Below are positions 36,920 through 44,482 of a stretch of 47,718 nucleotides of DNA, one piece after another. The notes beneath the pieces are model-generated. The model had not been told where the DNA came from, did no database searches, and worked only from the letters and a program-made list of their open reading frames with translations. The position numbers were made by a program, and so were the translations under genes. The stretch lies in contig NZ_JAGBLU010000145.1 in the NCBI RefSeq assembly GCF_017635265.1, positions 1 through 47,718 of the forward strand. The letters are read 5' to 3'. The stretch's first letter is position 1. Every line of letters starts with the position of its first letter. The stretch comes from Butyrivibrio sp. GTDB taxonomy: Bacteria > Bacillota > Clostridia > Lachnospirales > Lachnospiraceae.

Positions 36920-37150
36920 ATGCTGCAAAGAAATACAATCGCTGACAGCACAGCACAGCACAGCACAGCACTAGCCACTCCACTAAACTCAGTCTGCGCT
37001 TATAGCTTGACTTCGTTAAGTGGCTGTCTATGGCTCGCACTAAATTCGGACTGCGCCAAAGGCTTGCCCTCATTAAGTGCTCTGCTCAAGCACAGCATAG
37101 TTGAGTGCGCCCTTATTTCCTATAAATCAGAATATATTCGTGATGGATAA
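36920..37150 (+). CDS. possible 76-residue small protein built on a duplicated segment
   Basis: AGGGGG (36905-36910) lies 9 bases before an ATG opening a frame of 76 codons that ends exactly at a strong terminator (37150-37201). The product is Ser/Leu/Ala-rich with five cysteines and contains two tandem copies of a 19-residue unit, LNSVCAYSLTSLSGCLWLA and LNSDCAKGLPSLSALLKHS. The DNA shows the same 57-bp tandem duplication (about 36985-37098, roughly 70 percent identical) after a (ACAGC)5 microsatellite. It may be a real small peptide, but the repeat may equally be a non-coding element; the evidence is the ribosome site and the neatly placed terminator only. Confidence 0.35.
   Translation: MLQRNTIADSTAQHSTALATPLNSVCAYSLTSLSGCLWLALNSDCAKGLPSLSALLKHSIVECALISYKSEYIRDG
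36945..36971. repeat. (ACAGC)5 microsatellite
   Basis: Five perfect copies of ACAGC followed by AC. The 5-bp unit would shift the reading frame of the surrounding small ORF with each gain or loss, so it could act as a phase-variation tract. Confidence 0.9.
36985..37098. repeat. diverged 57-bp tandem duplication
   Basis: Two head-to-tail units beginning CACTAAACTCAGTCTGCGC and CACTAAATTCGGACTGCGC; both continue with GCTTG, a run ending TTAAGTG and a closing GCTC-like end. Coordinates are approximate to a few bases. Confidence 0.7.
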
Positions 37151-37201
37151 CCGTCGGATTTGACGGGGTTACTATACCCTGTCAGGTTCGGCGGTCTTTT
37201 T
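37150..37201 (+). terminator. strong rho-independent terminator
   Basis: A 19-base arm starting ACCGTCGGATTTGACGGGG (37150-37168) pairs with CCCTGTCAGGTTCGGCGGT (37177-37195), mostly Watson-Crick with a few G-U pairs, followed by CTTTTT. It separates the small ORF from the secreted protein gene. Confidence 0.85.
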
Positions 37202-37235
37202 CATATAAAAATTATTTTCTAGGAGGGAATTTGTA

Positions 37236-38087
37236 ATGAAACAAAAAAGAAAATCAGGAAGGAAACTGCTGGGCTTTTTGCTCACGCTGGCGATGGTCGT
37301 CGGGCTGATGCCGGGGATGGGATTGACGGTGTATGCAGATGGTACAACATATAATCCGGCTTCAGAGTATCACGACTATGAAAATTTGATTTCAACCGAT
37401 ACCGAGGTGACCATTAGTGAGGTGTCCGGGCAAACCTGGTATGTAATTGCTTACGATAGTTCTAGTTCAACGGTCACACTGCTTCCAAAATCAGGTTTTG
37501 GGACTTACGCATTTAACAGCGAAAGGTTAGGAGGTAATGTTTATGCAAACTCCGAAATCAAGACATATGTGGATGGATTGACTGGAGAGGGGCAGCCGCT
37601 CGCAGAAATCAGCAGTGTGATATCCGATTTAACCCTGATTGATACATCAACTGCACAAGAATTGTCTGCGACTAAGAGAAAAGGAGCAGGCTCTTCCTGG
37701 TGGCTGTGCTCGCAGGGGAGCAGCACTTACAGTTATGACGCTGCGGCGTACGTGGACAGGTGGAACAACTGGAATGTCAATTTGTATGGCCTCGTTGTGA
37801 CCAACAAGAGTGGTGTTCGCCCCGCTTTAAAGCTTGATCTGTCAAAGGTGATGTTTGATTCTGCTACCAATACCTTCTCGGTGGAATCGGCGACAAAAAC
37901 TCCCGCGACCGTTAAAACGCCTCCGACAGCCAAGGCCCTGACCTACACCGGCTCAGCGCAGGAACTTGTGAATGCCGGTAAAGCAGAAGGCGGCGAGATG
38001 CAGTACGCAATCGGTAAAGATGCAACTACTGCACCTGTAGATGGATATAAAGCATCCATACCTACCGCTACCAACGCCGGAACCTAA
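37236..38087 (+). pseudogene. secreted surface protein, apparently truncated (DUF6273-like)
   Basis: An open frame of 283 codons. The N-terminus is a signal peptide (basic KQKRKSGRK, hydrophobic LLGFLLTLAMVVGLMPG, cleavage near VYADG). Next comes a domain of about 180 residues with TWYVIAYDS, TLLPKSGFGTYAF, SSWWLCSQGS and SGVRPALKLDLSKV, resembling the DUF6273 module of clostridial surface proteins. It is followed by the first part of an MBG-like repeat (PPTAKALTYTGSAQELVNAG, then NAGT) that in homologues continues with YYVWYKV-like strands but here meets TAA right after NAGT. No cell-wall anchor follows. AGGAGGG precedes the ATG. I read this as a gene cut off by recombination or mutation; a short secreted version is possible. 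Confidence 0.65.
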
Positions 38088-38275
38088 ATCACAACACGCT
38101 ACGGCGCAAAGATGATTTTTTCATTTTCGTTTTTTCAAAAAAGGTACTAATAAATCAAGAAAACGGGAGAAAAGGGGTAAATAATGTAGAGGTGTTTGCA
38201 ACGAGCAGAGTTGAAACATTGATTACAACTAAGAAATCGTGCTAAGAGGCAAAAACACATGGATTTTTGATGGAG

Positions 38276-38300
38276 AGACCGAAATCGGTCTTATTTTTTT
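38276..38300 (+). terminator. rho-independent terminator without an obvious gene
   Basis: AGACCG (38276-38281), loop AAAT, CGGTCT (38286-38291), then TATTTTTTT. It could end the truncated surface-protein transcript. Confidence 0.7.
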
Positions 38301-38430
38301 GCTTTCTTTCCTTGGGTAGGGTATTAATACCTAATTCCTACCAAGATAACTACCCAGGTAGCAAAATGCCCACCAGACGGATGAGACTGGTGGACAATTG
38401 CGTTGCATAGATTTTTTCAGTGAGATCCTC

Positions 38431-38478
38431 GTGAGGGACATCATGAGGGACTCCGTGAGGGACATTGTGAGGGACAGT
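38431..38478. repeat. four-copy 12-bp tandem repeat
   Basis: Units GTGAGGGACATC, ATGAGGGACTCC, GTGAGGGACATT and GTGAGGGACAGT, preceded by a degenerate copy (GTGAGATCCTC, 38420-38430). The consensus is RTGAGGGACNNN. A 12-bp period preserves reading frame: the plus strand reads RDIM RDSV RDIV RDSI, the minus strand SLTx repeats, but no start/ribosome site supports either frame. Confidence 0.85.
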
Positions 38479-38596
38479 ATCCATAACTCATTAATTTCTG
38501 TGCTGGTTTCCGTGGGTTGCACAGTAATTTGGAAGGTTGATGTAAGGTTTCTATTGGTTCAATACCTGGATTAGTCCCCTATCATTACCTTGGGTA

Positions 38597-40027
38597 TCAA
38601 TTCGGGTGAGTGATCCATCTTCCGGATCTTGGGGAACCTTCTCTTTCCAACCTTTTTTCATCTTTTAGCATATCAATAGTTCGGGTAAGCTGCCGTCTGG
38701 TCAGATTAAGCTGATCTTGGATTTCATCGAGCTTGATGCTGGGATTATTTTGTATGAGGGCAAATACCATCTCTTTGCGTTCTGTCCAGTCCACTCCGAT
38801 TTGATTATTACCTGGATCATTACCCTGATTGTTACCTTCTTTATTACCTTGGTAATAATTTAGGTTCTTCAGCGTCAGGAAAAACGAACCATGTTCCGAC
38901 CGAAAAGCAGGAGCAAGCTCTTCTGTATAGTTATGCTGGAATTGGTAGTCTTCGATGATCTTCTTGAAGCCGCTGCCGCGCCTCTCCATATAGATCAGGC
39001 GTGTGAACACATCGGCGATGATGGGATTCCGGCGCTGCGAGGGAACGGTCATGATATCCCGGTCCTGTATATTTATCCCGTCAAACATCCCGCCGGGAGA
39101 GTAGATTTCGAGTCGATCATCAAAAATATCGATGTGAACTTCACTGCCAAAAACGAGGTAATCCCGATGTATTAGGGCGTTTACGATACCTTCGGTCACA
39201 GAACGCTCCGGGTAGTCGGGAAGCTCGACACGCCGATCCGGTTCCTTGAACCAGCCTTTATGGGAATTACGCTTCACAAATGCTTCTCCTTCCTGAAGGA
39301 GCGTGATCAGGCTTCCTGTGTATTCCGCATCATCGAGGGCGTCCTGAAGACCGGATGCCTTCGTCAGTCCATTCCATCTTGTGCAGAAGAGACGGGACTG
39401 GTAAATAGGGCAGTTGTCTGCAAGCAGCGCACCGGCATTTGTAAGGTTGCCATTGACATCCCGGATGCCGAATGACTCGTAATCAGTGTCCTGAAAATCT
39501 TTATGTGCCCTCTGGTAATAGGTGGAGATGAGCTTGGTAAAAGCCATCTTGGAGAACTCATATCCTGATGGAAGGCTGTCAAAGCTGCGCCCGGAGCCTT
39601 TAAGAGTGAGTTCTCTCAGCTTGGCTGAATTGCAGATGACGCTTTCGTTCCCAACGCGATGATAGGCAGTTCTCTCACTCTTTCCTGCATAGAAATACGG
39701 CGTTTCGGAGCCGGGATAAACCTCAACGATGATCAGCTTCTTTCCGTCAACGGTAGCAAAACGGAGATTAAACGGCGGGATGGGATCCATCTTGTCTCGT
39801 AGCACACGGCTGATCTTTTCAGAATCGCCCTCAGCATCGTCAAGTCCCACCACCTCATTGGTCTTATCGACGATACCGAAGATAAGCGAGCCGCCAATGC
39901 CGTTGGCAAAGGCACTGATGCTCTTGCACCAGCTTCGCGGATCTTTTTCTTCCAACATTTCTTTTTTATCATATTCGGTGGCCTCACCGATGAGATTCTT
40001 TATTTCATCTTCCTGTATGATGTACAT
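38597..40027 (-). CDS. Schlafen AlbA_2 / HATPase_c_4 / winged-helix protein
   Basis: A 476-residue protein, last gene of the five-gene minus-strand operon. Residues 10-125 form an AlbA_2 (Schlafen core) domain: EATEYDKKEML, SAFANGIGGSLIFGIVD. The middle part has the HATPase_c_4-type block TEGIVNALIHRDYLVFGSEV and IFDDRLEIYSPGGMFDGIN. A low-complexity linker (NKEGNNQGNDPGNNQIG) joins it to a C-terminal winged helix (FALIQNNPSIKLDEIQDQLNLTRRQLTRTIDML). Such proteins are usually called ATP-binding proteins or transcriptional regulators; eukaryotic Schlafens of the same core cleave tRNA, but nuclease activity in this bacterial group is not established. AGGTG lies 9 bases before the ATG at 40027. 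The gap to the AAA_13 gene is 60 bases. Confidence 0.85.
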   Translation of the reverse strand: MYIIQEDEIKNLIGEATEYDKKEMLEEKDPRSWCKSISAFANGIGGSLIFGIVDKTNEVVGLDDAEGDSEKISRVLRDKMDPIPPFNLRFATVDGKKLIIVEVYPGSETPYFYAGKSERTAYHRVGNESVICNSAKLRELTLKGSGRSFDSLPSGYEFSKMAFTKLISTYYQRAHKDFQDTDYESFGIRDVNGNLTNAGALLADNCPIYQSRLFCTRWNGLTKASGLQDALDDAEYTGSLITLLQEGEAFVKRNSHKGWFKEPDRRVELPDYPERSVTEGIVNALIHRDYLVFGSEVHIDIFDDRLEIYSPGGMFDGINIQDRDIMTVPSQRRNPIIADVFTRLIYMERRGSGFKKIIEDYQFQHNYTEELAPAFRSEHGSFFLTLKNLNYYQGNKEGNNQGNDPGNNQIGVDWTERKEMVFALIQNNPSIKLDEIQDQLNLTRRQLTRTIDMLKDEKRLEREGSPRSGRWITHPN

Positions 40028-40087
40028 GGACTGTCACCTGCTTTCTTTCATTATGTAGTATCGGCAGTAAGCCGTGGAATATACATA

Positions 40088-42436
40088 TCATGATTTATTC
40101 CAGTTAACGCTTTCCATCATCATATCAAAATGCTGTTGTTGATCCATTGCCCGGAAGATACGCTCAAAAATATCACGGTAGCGTTCCAGATCGCTCTCGT
40201 CCTCAATGAAGTGCTCCTCGGCAATGACGGATGGAGGTGTTGTTATTTTGGAGATAAATGCTTCGGCAAGGTTATATTCTGATGTGTCAAGCGTCCCATC
40301 GGAAAGGCGGTTGAAGAACTTGTCCTCCCGCTCTTTCAAAATGGTATTTATGAGCTTTTCGCCATCATAGCCACAGAGCTGAACAAAGTAATACTCCAGT
40401 ATCTGATGCATGACGTTGATAAGCGCGGAGGGGCTTCTAAGTTCCCTGTATTCACTCCAAAGGGTGAAATAACTGTTCTTGACCGGGTTATAGTTTTCAT
40501 GCTGACCGGCACTGCATGGTCTGACACAGCGCTTACATTCTGAACGGCTATTTTCCTTCCGAACAAGGAAAAATGAGGTAGTGTCATAATAATCAGCTAC
40601 GGAGCGACCTGCGGTGATGTCTCTATGAAAGTGTACATTATGTGTAAGTATAAAAATCTGGTCGATCTGAGCATCCCCATACTTGTCGTCCACAAGGGTG
40701 CCACGCATCCTGCAACGCTCGGCAAGCTGCTTCACAAGGGAGCCTATGATGAATAGGGCACTGTCATCCATGCTGGAGACAGGGTCATCGATCACGACGA
40801 CCTTGGGCTTTTTCTTTTTGTTGTCATCATCGTCTTTGAAACCAAGAACATCATAGTAGAAATACAGGAAGGCGATAAAGCTGCGCTCGCCTTCGCTCAG
40901 CTTGTCGGCAACTTCATAAGGCTTACCGTCCTTCATCCGCATAACGGCGTATACATTTTCCTTTCCATCCTCCGGACGGAGCTCGAAGCCCTGGAAATTA
41001 GAGTGCCGCAAGAGGTCGTTGATCTTGGACATTGCTTCCTCAGTAGGGACACCTTCCGAGTTGGCTTCCTCAAGTTCCTTCTGGAGTTTGACCAGTTCTT
41101 CTTTTTGAGCTTTAAGCTGAGCGGAGAGAGCCGTTCGCTGTGTCTCCGTGTCCTTCAGTTCTTTGCGGTATTTCTTGTTATCATCCTCAAGCAAGAATGC
41201 CACATACTCCCATACTTTCTTTTTCAGTTCTACTTCTTTGTCGCCGCGTTCTTTGAAGAGTTTGTTATTATCTTCAATCTTTGTATTCAGATCCTTCACA
41301 GTCCGTTCTATCGATTCAATTGCAGAGCGGATGTCCGGAAGCGTATACTTGCCGGAGGGATTAGCAATTTTCTCACGGATGGTATTCAGGCATTCCTGCG
41401 TTACGGTGCCGAGGGTTTCAATCTGCGCATTAAGAGCAGATGTAGAAACGGCAGAGAATGGATTCTTTGCCAGCTCCCGGAGAGAAAGATAGAGCGAGGA
41501 CAGAGTCTGCTTGAAGGAATCCAGGTATGCATTCAGACTTGCCATATTCCTGGCGTAGTCTTCGTTAAAGAGGTCTGCAATATCCTGCTTGAATTCTTTT
41601 GGAAGTCCCTGTTTACAGAAAGGGCATAATCCGTCCTTGTTTTCTTCGTGATACGCATAATGCTCAACGCCTGTCTGCACCCAGGTCATGGCATCCAGCT
41701 TCTTGATAAACAGGGCATATGGTCTGTTGCTGCTGCTGGTGATTTCTGTGCCCATTAGCTTCGCTCCTGGCAGGTTTTCAAATGAGTATGCATTTGAAGG
41801 AAAAGACAGCGTGGGATATTTCTGGAGGTCTGAAGCGAAGAGGGCATTATATTCCTCGGTTAGAGCCTTGGGATCATGCTCAACGGGAGTGGTGCTTGCA
41901 CACTTTGCACTCGCCTCACGAAAGAAGGGTTCCTTTCCGTTCAGGCATCCAGCCATTGATTTCTTGAAGGTTTTTCTGCAATAATCGGTCAGTTTCCAAA
42001 ATGGATCCCAGTATTTCTTTGCAATATCATCATCGGATAACAGCTTGCCAATGGCTTCCTGTGAATCCGTTATTTCTTTTCTATTATCCGCTATTTTGCC
42101 CTTGATGGCGTCCTGTTTTTTGATCGCCTGGTCATTGGCCTTATGGAATATCAGGCGTCCGGTCAGCCCTGTATAATCAGTGAAATTTTCATCGATGTAA
42201 TCCTGATCGTAAACCTTTACATCGAAAGAATCATGTGTTTTAAGATCTTCCCAAACAACGCCGTCATCTGCCTCGATGGCTTTTGCTATCGTGGATTTTC
42301 CTGCACCATTCCTGCCAAAGAAATAGTTGACGAGAGTGGGAGTAATAGGTTTTGTATTACCCTCGAAGGATTTCTTTGTGGGCATTATTGTTTTGATGGC
42401 GGCGGTCTTTTTGCCTAAAATCTCATCATCTTGCAT
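40088..42436 (-). CDS. AAA_13 family ATPase with zinc-hook motif (RloC/PrrC superfamily)
   Basis: A 782-residue SMC/ABC-like ATPase. Walker A GRNGAGKST (41-49), a first coiled region (about 95-135), a zinc-hook-like CPFCKQG (271-277), a second coiled coil (about 370-460, very Lys/Glu/Gln-rich), ABC signature LSEGE (513-517), Walker B VVVIDDPVSSMD (546-557) and the H-loop LTHN (597-600). After it, NSYFTLWSEYRELRS and NVMHQILEYYF match the AAA_13 C-terminal block. RloC and PrrC of this superfamily are anticodon nucleases that respond to DNA damage or phage; I could not identify an anticodon-nuclease triad with confidence here. Other AAA_13 proteins drive different effectors. The ribosome site (AGGAGCT) precedes the ATG at 42436. 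Fourth gene of the operon. Confidence 0.88.
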   Translation of the reverse strand: MQDDEILGKKTAAIKTIMPTKKSFEGNTKPITPTLVNYFFGRNGAGKSTIAKAIEADDGVVWEDLKTHDSFDVKVYDQDYIDENFTDYTGLTGRLIFHKANDQAIKKQDAIKGKIADNRKEITDSQEAIGKLLSDDDIAKKYWDPFWKLTDYCRKTFKKSMAGCLNGKEPFFREASAKCASTTPVEHDPKALTEEYNALFASDLQKYPTLSFPSNAYSFENLPGAKLMGTEITSSSNRPYALFIKKLDAMTWVQTGVEHYAYHEENKDGLCPFCKQGLPKEFKQDIADLFNEDYARNMASLNAYLDSFKQTLSSLYLSLRELAKNPFSAVSTSALNAQIETLGTVTQECLNTIREKIANPSGKYTLPDIRSAIESIERTVKDLNTKIEDNNKLFKERGDKEVELKKKVWEYVAFLLEDDNKKYRKELKDTETQRTALSAQLKAQKEELVKLQKELEEANSEGVPTEEAMSKINDLLRHSNFQGFELRPEDGKENVYAVMRMKDGKPYEVADKLSEGERSFIAFLYFYYDVLGFKDDDDNKKKKPKVVVIDDPVSSMDDSALFIIGSLVKQLAERCRMRGTLVDDKYGDAQIDQIFILTHNVHFHRDITAGRSVADYYDTTSFFLVRKENSRSECKRCVRPCSAGQHENYNPVKNSYFTLWSEYRELRSPSALINVMHQILEYYFVQLCGYDGEKLINTILKEREDKFFNRLSDGTLDTSEYNLAEAFISKITTPPSVIAEEHFIEDESDLERYRDIFERIFRAMDQQQHFDMMMESVNWNKS

Positions 42437-42464
42437 AATAGCTCCTTTCCAGCGTCCAGGCTTA

Positions 42465-42656
42465 TCAGAGTTTTCCTTCGAGTACTAGCTTATCGATTTC
42501 AGAAAGCCTGAATTTGTATCTCTTCCCGACCTTGTTTGCGGGGAGCTTCCCCGAGCGCACCCAGGTACGAACGGTATCCGGTGTGACACTTAAATGCTCT
42601 GCCACATCTTCGATATTCACCCATTTTTCGTTATCAAGTTCTTGTTCCTTGCCCAT
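42465..42656 (-). CDS. excisionase-type helix-turn-helix protein
   Basis: A 63-residue protein consisting of one MerR/Xis-type HTH_17 domain: WVNIEDVAEHLSVTPDTVRT, then WVRSGKLPANKVGKRYKFRL and a final helix EIDKLVLEG. Proteins like this bind DNA as small regulators or excisionases, and are also found as the first or inner gene of restriction and defence operons. Here it is the third gene, 15 bases after the 223-codon gene and 28 bases before the ATPase gene, so it is more likely an operon regulator or a recognition subunit than a phage excisionase; this is inferred. AAGGAGAAGG precedes the ATG. Confidence 0.9.
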   Translation of the reverse strand: MGKEQELDNEKWVNIEDVAEHLSVTPDTVRTWVRSGKLPANKVGKRYKFRLSEIDKLVLEGKL

Positions 42657-42671
42657 AGTATTCCTTCTCCT

Positions 42672-43343
42672 TCAGTTTTTGGGGTTTGAAAGCTTCACGT
42701 GACGGCTTAGCGTGGTGATCAGGTCGGCATTCTTTACGGACCAGTGTATCTCGGTAAATTCGCTGGTGCGTGGCTTGGTAACGATATGGAGATCTTCCAC
42801 AAGTGATTCGATCAGCGACTGGTCTATGGAGTCAGACATCTTAAATCCGAAATAAATGATTCCATGCTGTACATCGATATCAGTTAAATGTCCATAATGA
42901 AATTTCTGTGTTGGGTCGATCTCACCATTATATCTGCGTGTTTTGTTCGCCACAATGGTAGGGAACTTCATGATCTCGGCTATTTCCCTTTTCGTGAGTG
43001 GTTTAAGCCACTTGGCTATCGGCCTCTCCGTGGCATATTCTTCGCATAGGCAGCATTCAGGAATCATCTGAAAATGGCGTGACCGCAGTTTTTCGCCCTC
43101 AATGACGAAAAGGTTGAAATAATCATGGCTGATATCGATGGGGAAGGGGACATTTGATTCCTCATCGACAATCACATTTCCTTCCACCTTGCCAATGGAA
43201 ACATGCTCCGGCTTGCATTTGGTCACCATGTTCATAAGTTCAGCATAGGCCGCCGGTGACAGCTCGTTTTGGAGATTTTCCGTTTCCATGTTTGCACGAT
43301 GCAAGGAGGGTGGGGTATTTGGTTGTGGTAACAAATCATTCAT
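42672..43343 (-). CDS. 223-residue protein of unknown function in the AAA_13 operon
   Basis: I do not recognise this family. The N-terminus is polar and Pro/Asn-rich (to about 30); the main part is mixed alpha/beta with SIGKVEGNVIVDEESNVPFP and a short Cys-rich segment PECCLCEEY (about 113), then a helix pair LKPLTKREIAEIMKFPTI, and a C-terminal region rich in beta strands (HGIIYFGFKMSD) ending in a helix. No catalytic motif is evident; CCLC with nearby His/Cys could be a metal site. AAGGAG lies about 10 bases before the ATG at 43343; the frame opens further upstream at 43439, inside the previous gene. It follows the 307-codon gene by 14 bases, so the two are co-expressed. Confidence 0.78.
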   Translation of the reverse strand: MNDLLPQPNTPPSLHRANMETENLQNELSPAAYAELMNMVTKCKPEHVSIGKVEGNVIVDEESNVPFPIDISHDYFNLFVIEGEKLRSRHFQMIPECCLCEEYATERPIAKWLKPLTKREIAEIMKFPTIVANKTRRYNGEIDPTQKFHYGHLTDIDVQHGIIYFGFKMSDSIDQSLIESLVEDLHIVTKPRTSEFTEIHWSVKNADLITTLSRHVKLSNPKN

Positions 43344-43357
43344 ATGGTCACTTCTCC

Positions 43358-44281
43358 TTACAGATGCAGGTCGCCAAGAACTGATCCGACAATGACACCG
43401 TTGTTGATATAGTTGATGGTTGATCCGCTCTTTGTGCAATCGCCATCCTCTTGGAAACTGTCCCTGCCTGATTCACTATTCGGTTCGATCACATCGCCTT
43501 CCACGACAGGGATATCATATGCCGCAGGGTCATGTATATCATCCCCATATGCTTCTGAGAGTTTAGCCTCAACTCCTGGAAAGGATGGGCGGTTCACGAT
43601 AAGATCGGTACGGAAGCCATTTGCAAAGGATGGATTGTAATCACCTGTGTCGTTTGGGTTTTCCTTATCGAGATAGATCAGCTTAAGTGTATCCTGCCCG
43701 TGCTTATTATCCGGTCTGTTCTGCAGGATATAGTTCCACACACCCAGAAGGAAAGGCTGTATATCTATGGCTTTTGCCTGTACGAGGTCTTTCTTTTTAA
43801 TAGGGGTACAGTTTTTACCACATAGCAACTCATCATCACGCCCTATGTCATCATCCTTCTTTATCACATACAGGATTTTTCTGACGGCGAGGTCAAGCGG
43901 GTATATCCCGTCACCCCGTTTTTTCATTGCAAAGTATTTCTTAAGAATTATTGACATCAGGTAGAGGGCGCGGTCTGTGTCCTGGGTGATCTTTTCACGA
44001 AGGCTCTCCTTGTATTCATACTTGCGAAATGGCATGGACATGCCGTAGTCGCTCCTGCAATTCTTGTATTTTGATACGCTGTCGCCAAAATCGCTCTGTT
44101 TATCGAAATTCGCAAATCCTTTTCCGGGTAGCTCCACCAGATCTTTCATGATGTACTCGTCGCGGACATCGCCCTTGATGCCCTTATATCCCTTCGTGGG
44201 GGAAACGCGTTCACGGCTCGCTTCTACAAGCAGGGTAAAGAACACACCGCCACAAAGATAAGGCGCAGTCTGATCAGCCAT
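43358..44281 (-). CDS. 307-residue protein of unknown function, first gene of the AAA_13 operon
   Basis: I cannot name the family. The protein begins MADQTAPYLCGGVFFTLLVE; a YLCGG-FFTLL start of this sort recurs in uncharacterised Firmicute proteins (from memory). The body is mainly helical with charged loops (LREKITQDTDRALYLMSIIL, then KKYFAMKKRGDG), an NPSFANG-like turn near the middle, and an acidic linker (VVEGDVIEPNSESGRDSFQE). It ends in a short Asn/Gly beta motif, TINYINNGVIVGSVLGDLHL, reminiscent of the NxxNxG...GD tails seen in several bacterial conflict-system proteins. No catalytic motif is clear. GGAGG is placed 7-8 bases before the ATG at 44281, and a promoter lies about 200 bases upstream. 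Confidence 0.8.
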   Translation of the reverse strand: MADQTAPYLCGGVFFTLLVEASRERVSPTKGYKGIKGDVRDEYIMKDLVELPGKGFANFDKQSDFGDSVSKYKNCRSDYGMSMPFRKYEYKESLREKITQDTDRALYLMSIILKKYFAMKKRGDGIYPLDLAVRKILYVIKKDDDIGRDDELLCGKNCTPIKKKDLVQAKAIDIQPFLLGVWNYILQNRPDNKHGQDTLKLIYLDKENPNDTGDYNPSFANGFRTDLIVNRPSFPGVEAKLSEAYGDDIHDPAAYDIPVVEGDVIEPNSESGRDSFQEDGDCTKSGSTINYINNGVIVGSVLGDLHL

Positions 44282-44318
44282 AAGATAACCTCCAGATTTA
44301 TTTCAAAACACCGGCAGA

Positions 44319-44375
44319 CTGAGCGACCCCTAATATTTCTCTGAGCGACTGAAATCAACTCCTAAACTGTCGCTT
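44319..44375. repeat. GAGCGAC direct and inverted repeats in the operon leader
   Basis: CTGAGCGAC occurs at 44319-44327 and again at 44341-44349 (22-bp period), and the inverse GTCGCTT lies at 44369-44375. They lie within the untranslated leader of the minus-strand operon and could be regulator-binding iterons or a remnant of an insertion-sequence end. Confidence 0.65.
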
Positions 44376-44482
44376 GCGGAAATTGACCGTATCAGTGCGC
44401 TACTCCAGAATTTTAAGTGAAAGGAGGAACCCAGACCGCCTGTCAGTATTCAAGTAAAAAACCACATAAACACATATAAACC

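Larger units (their letters stand above)
38088..38596. other. non-coding junction region with terminator, inverted repeats and a 12-bp tandem repeat
   Basis: About 510 bases without a convincing gene. Contents: hairpin AGACCG/CGGTCT with T run at 38276-38300; the palindrome GGTATTAATACC (38320-38331) inside an imperfect inverted repeat CTTGGGTAGG/CCTACCAAG (38311-38345); hairpin CCACCAG/CTGGTGG (38370-38393); and a four-copy 12-bp tandem repeat at 38431-38478. It lies between a truncated gene and the five-gene minus-strand operon and may be the left boundary of the accessory island. Confidence 0.6.

Noticed and set aside
37150-37201. Riboswitch upstream of the secreted protein gene
   Set aside because: Only one long hairpin with a T run is present, directly after a reading frame; no alternative pairing or aptamer-like core was seen, so a simple terminator is enough.
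38331-38522. 63-codon minus-strand frame across the 12-bp repeats
   Set aside because: No ribosome site; protein is the repeat read as SLTx units followed by hairpin sequence; no support beyond openness.
41003-41629. 208-codon plus-strand frame opposite the AAA_13 gene
   Set aside because: It is a Phe/Leu-rich mirror of the coiled-coil coding sequence, which has clear ATPase motifs on the minus strand.
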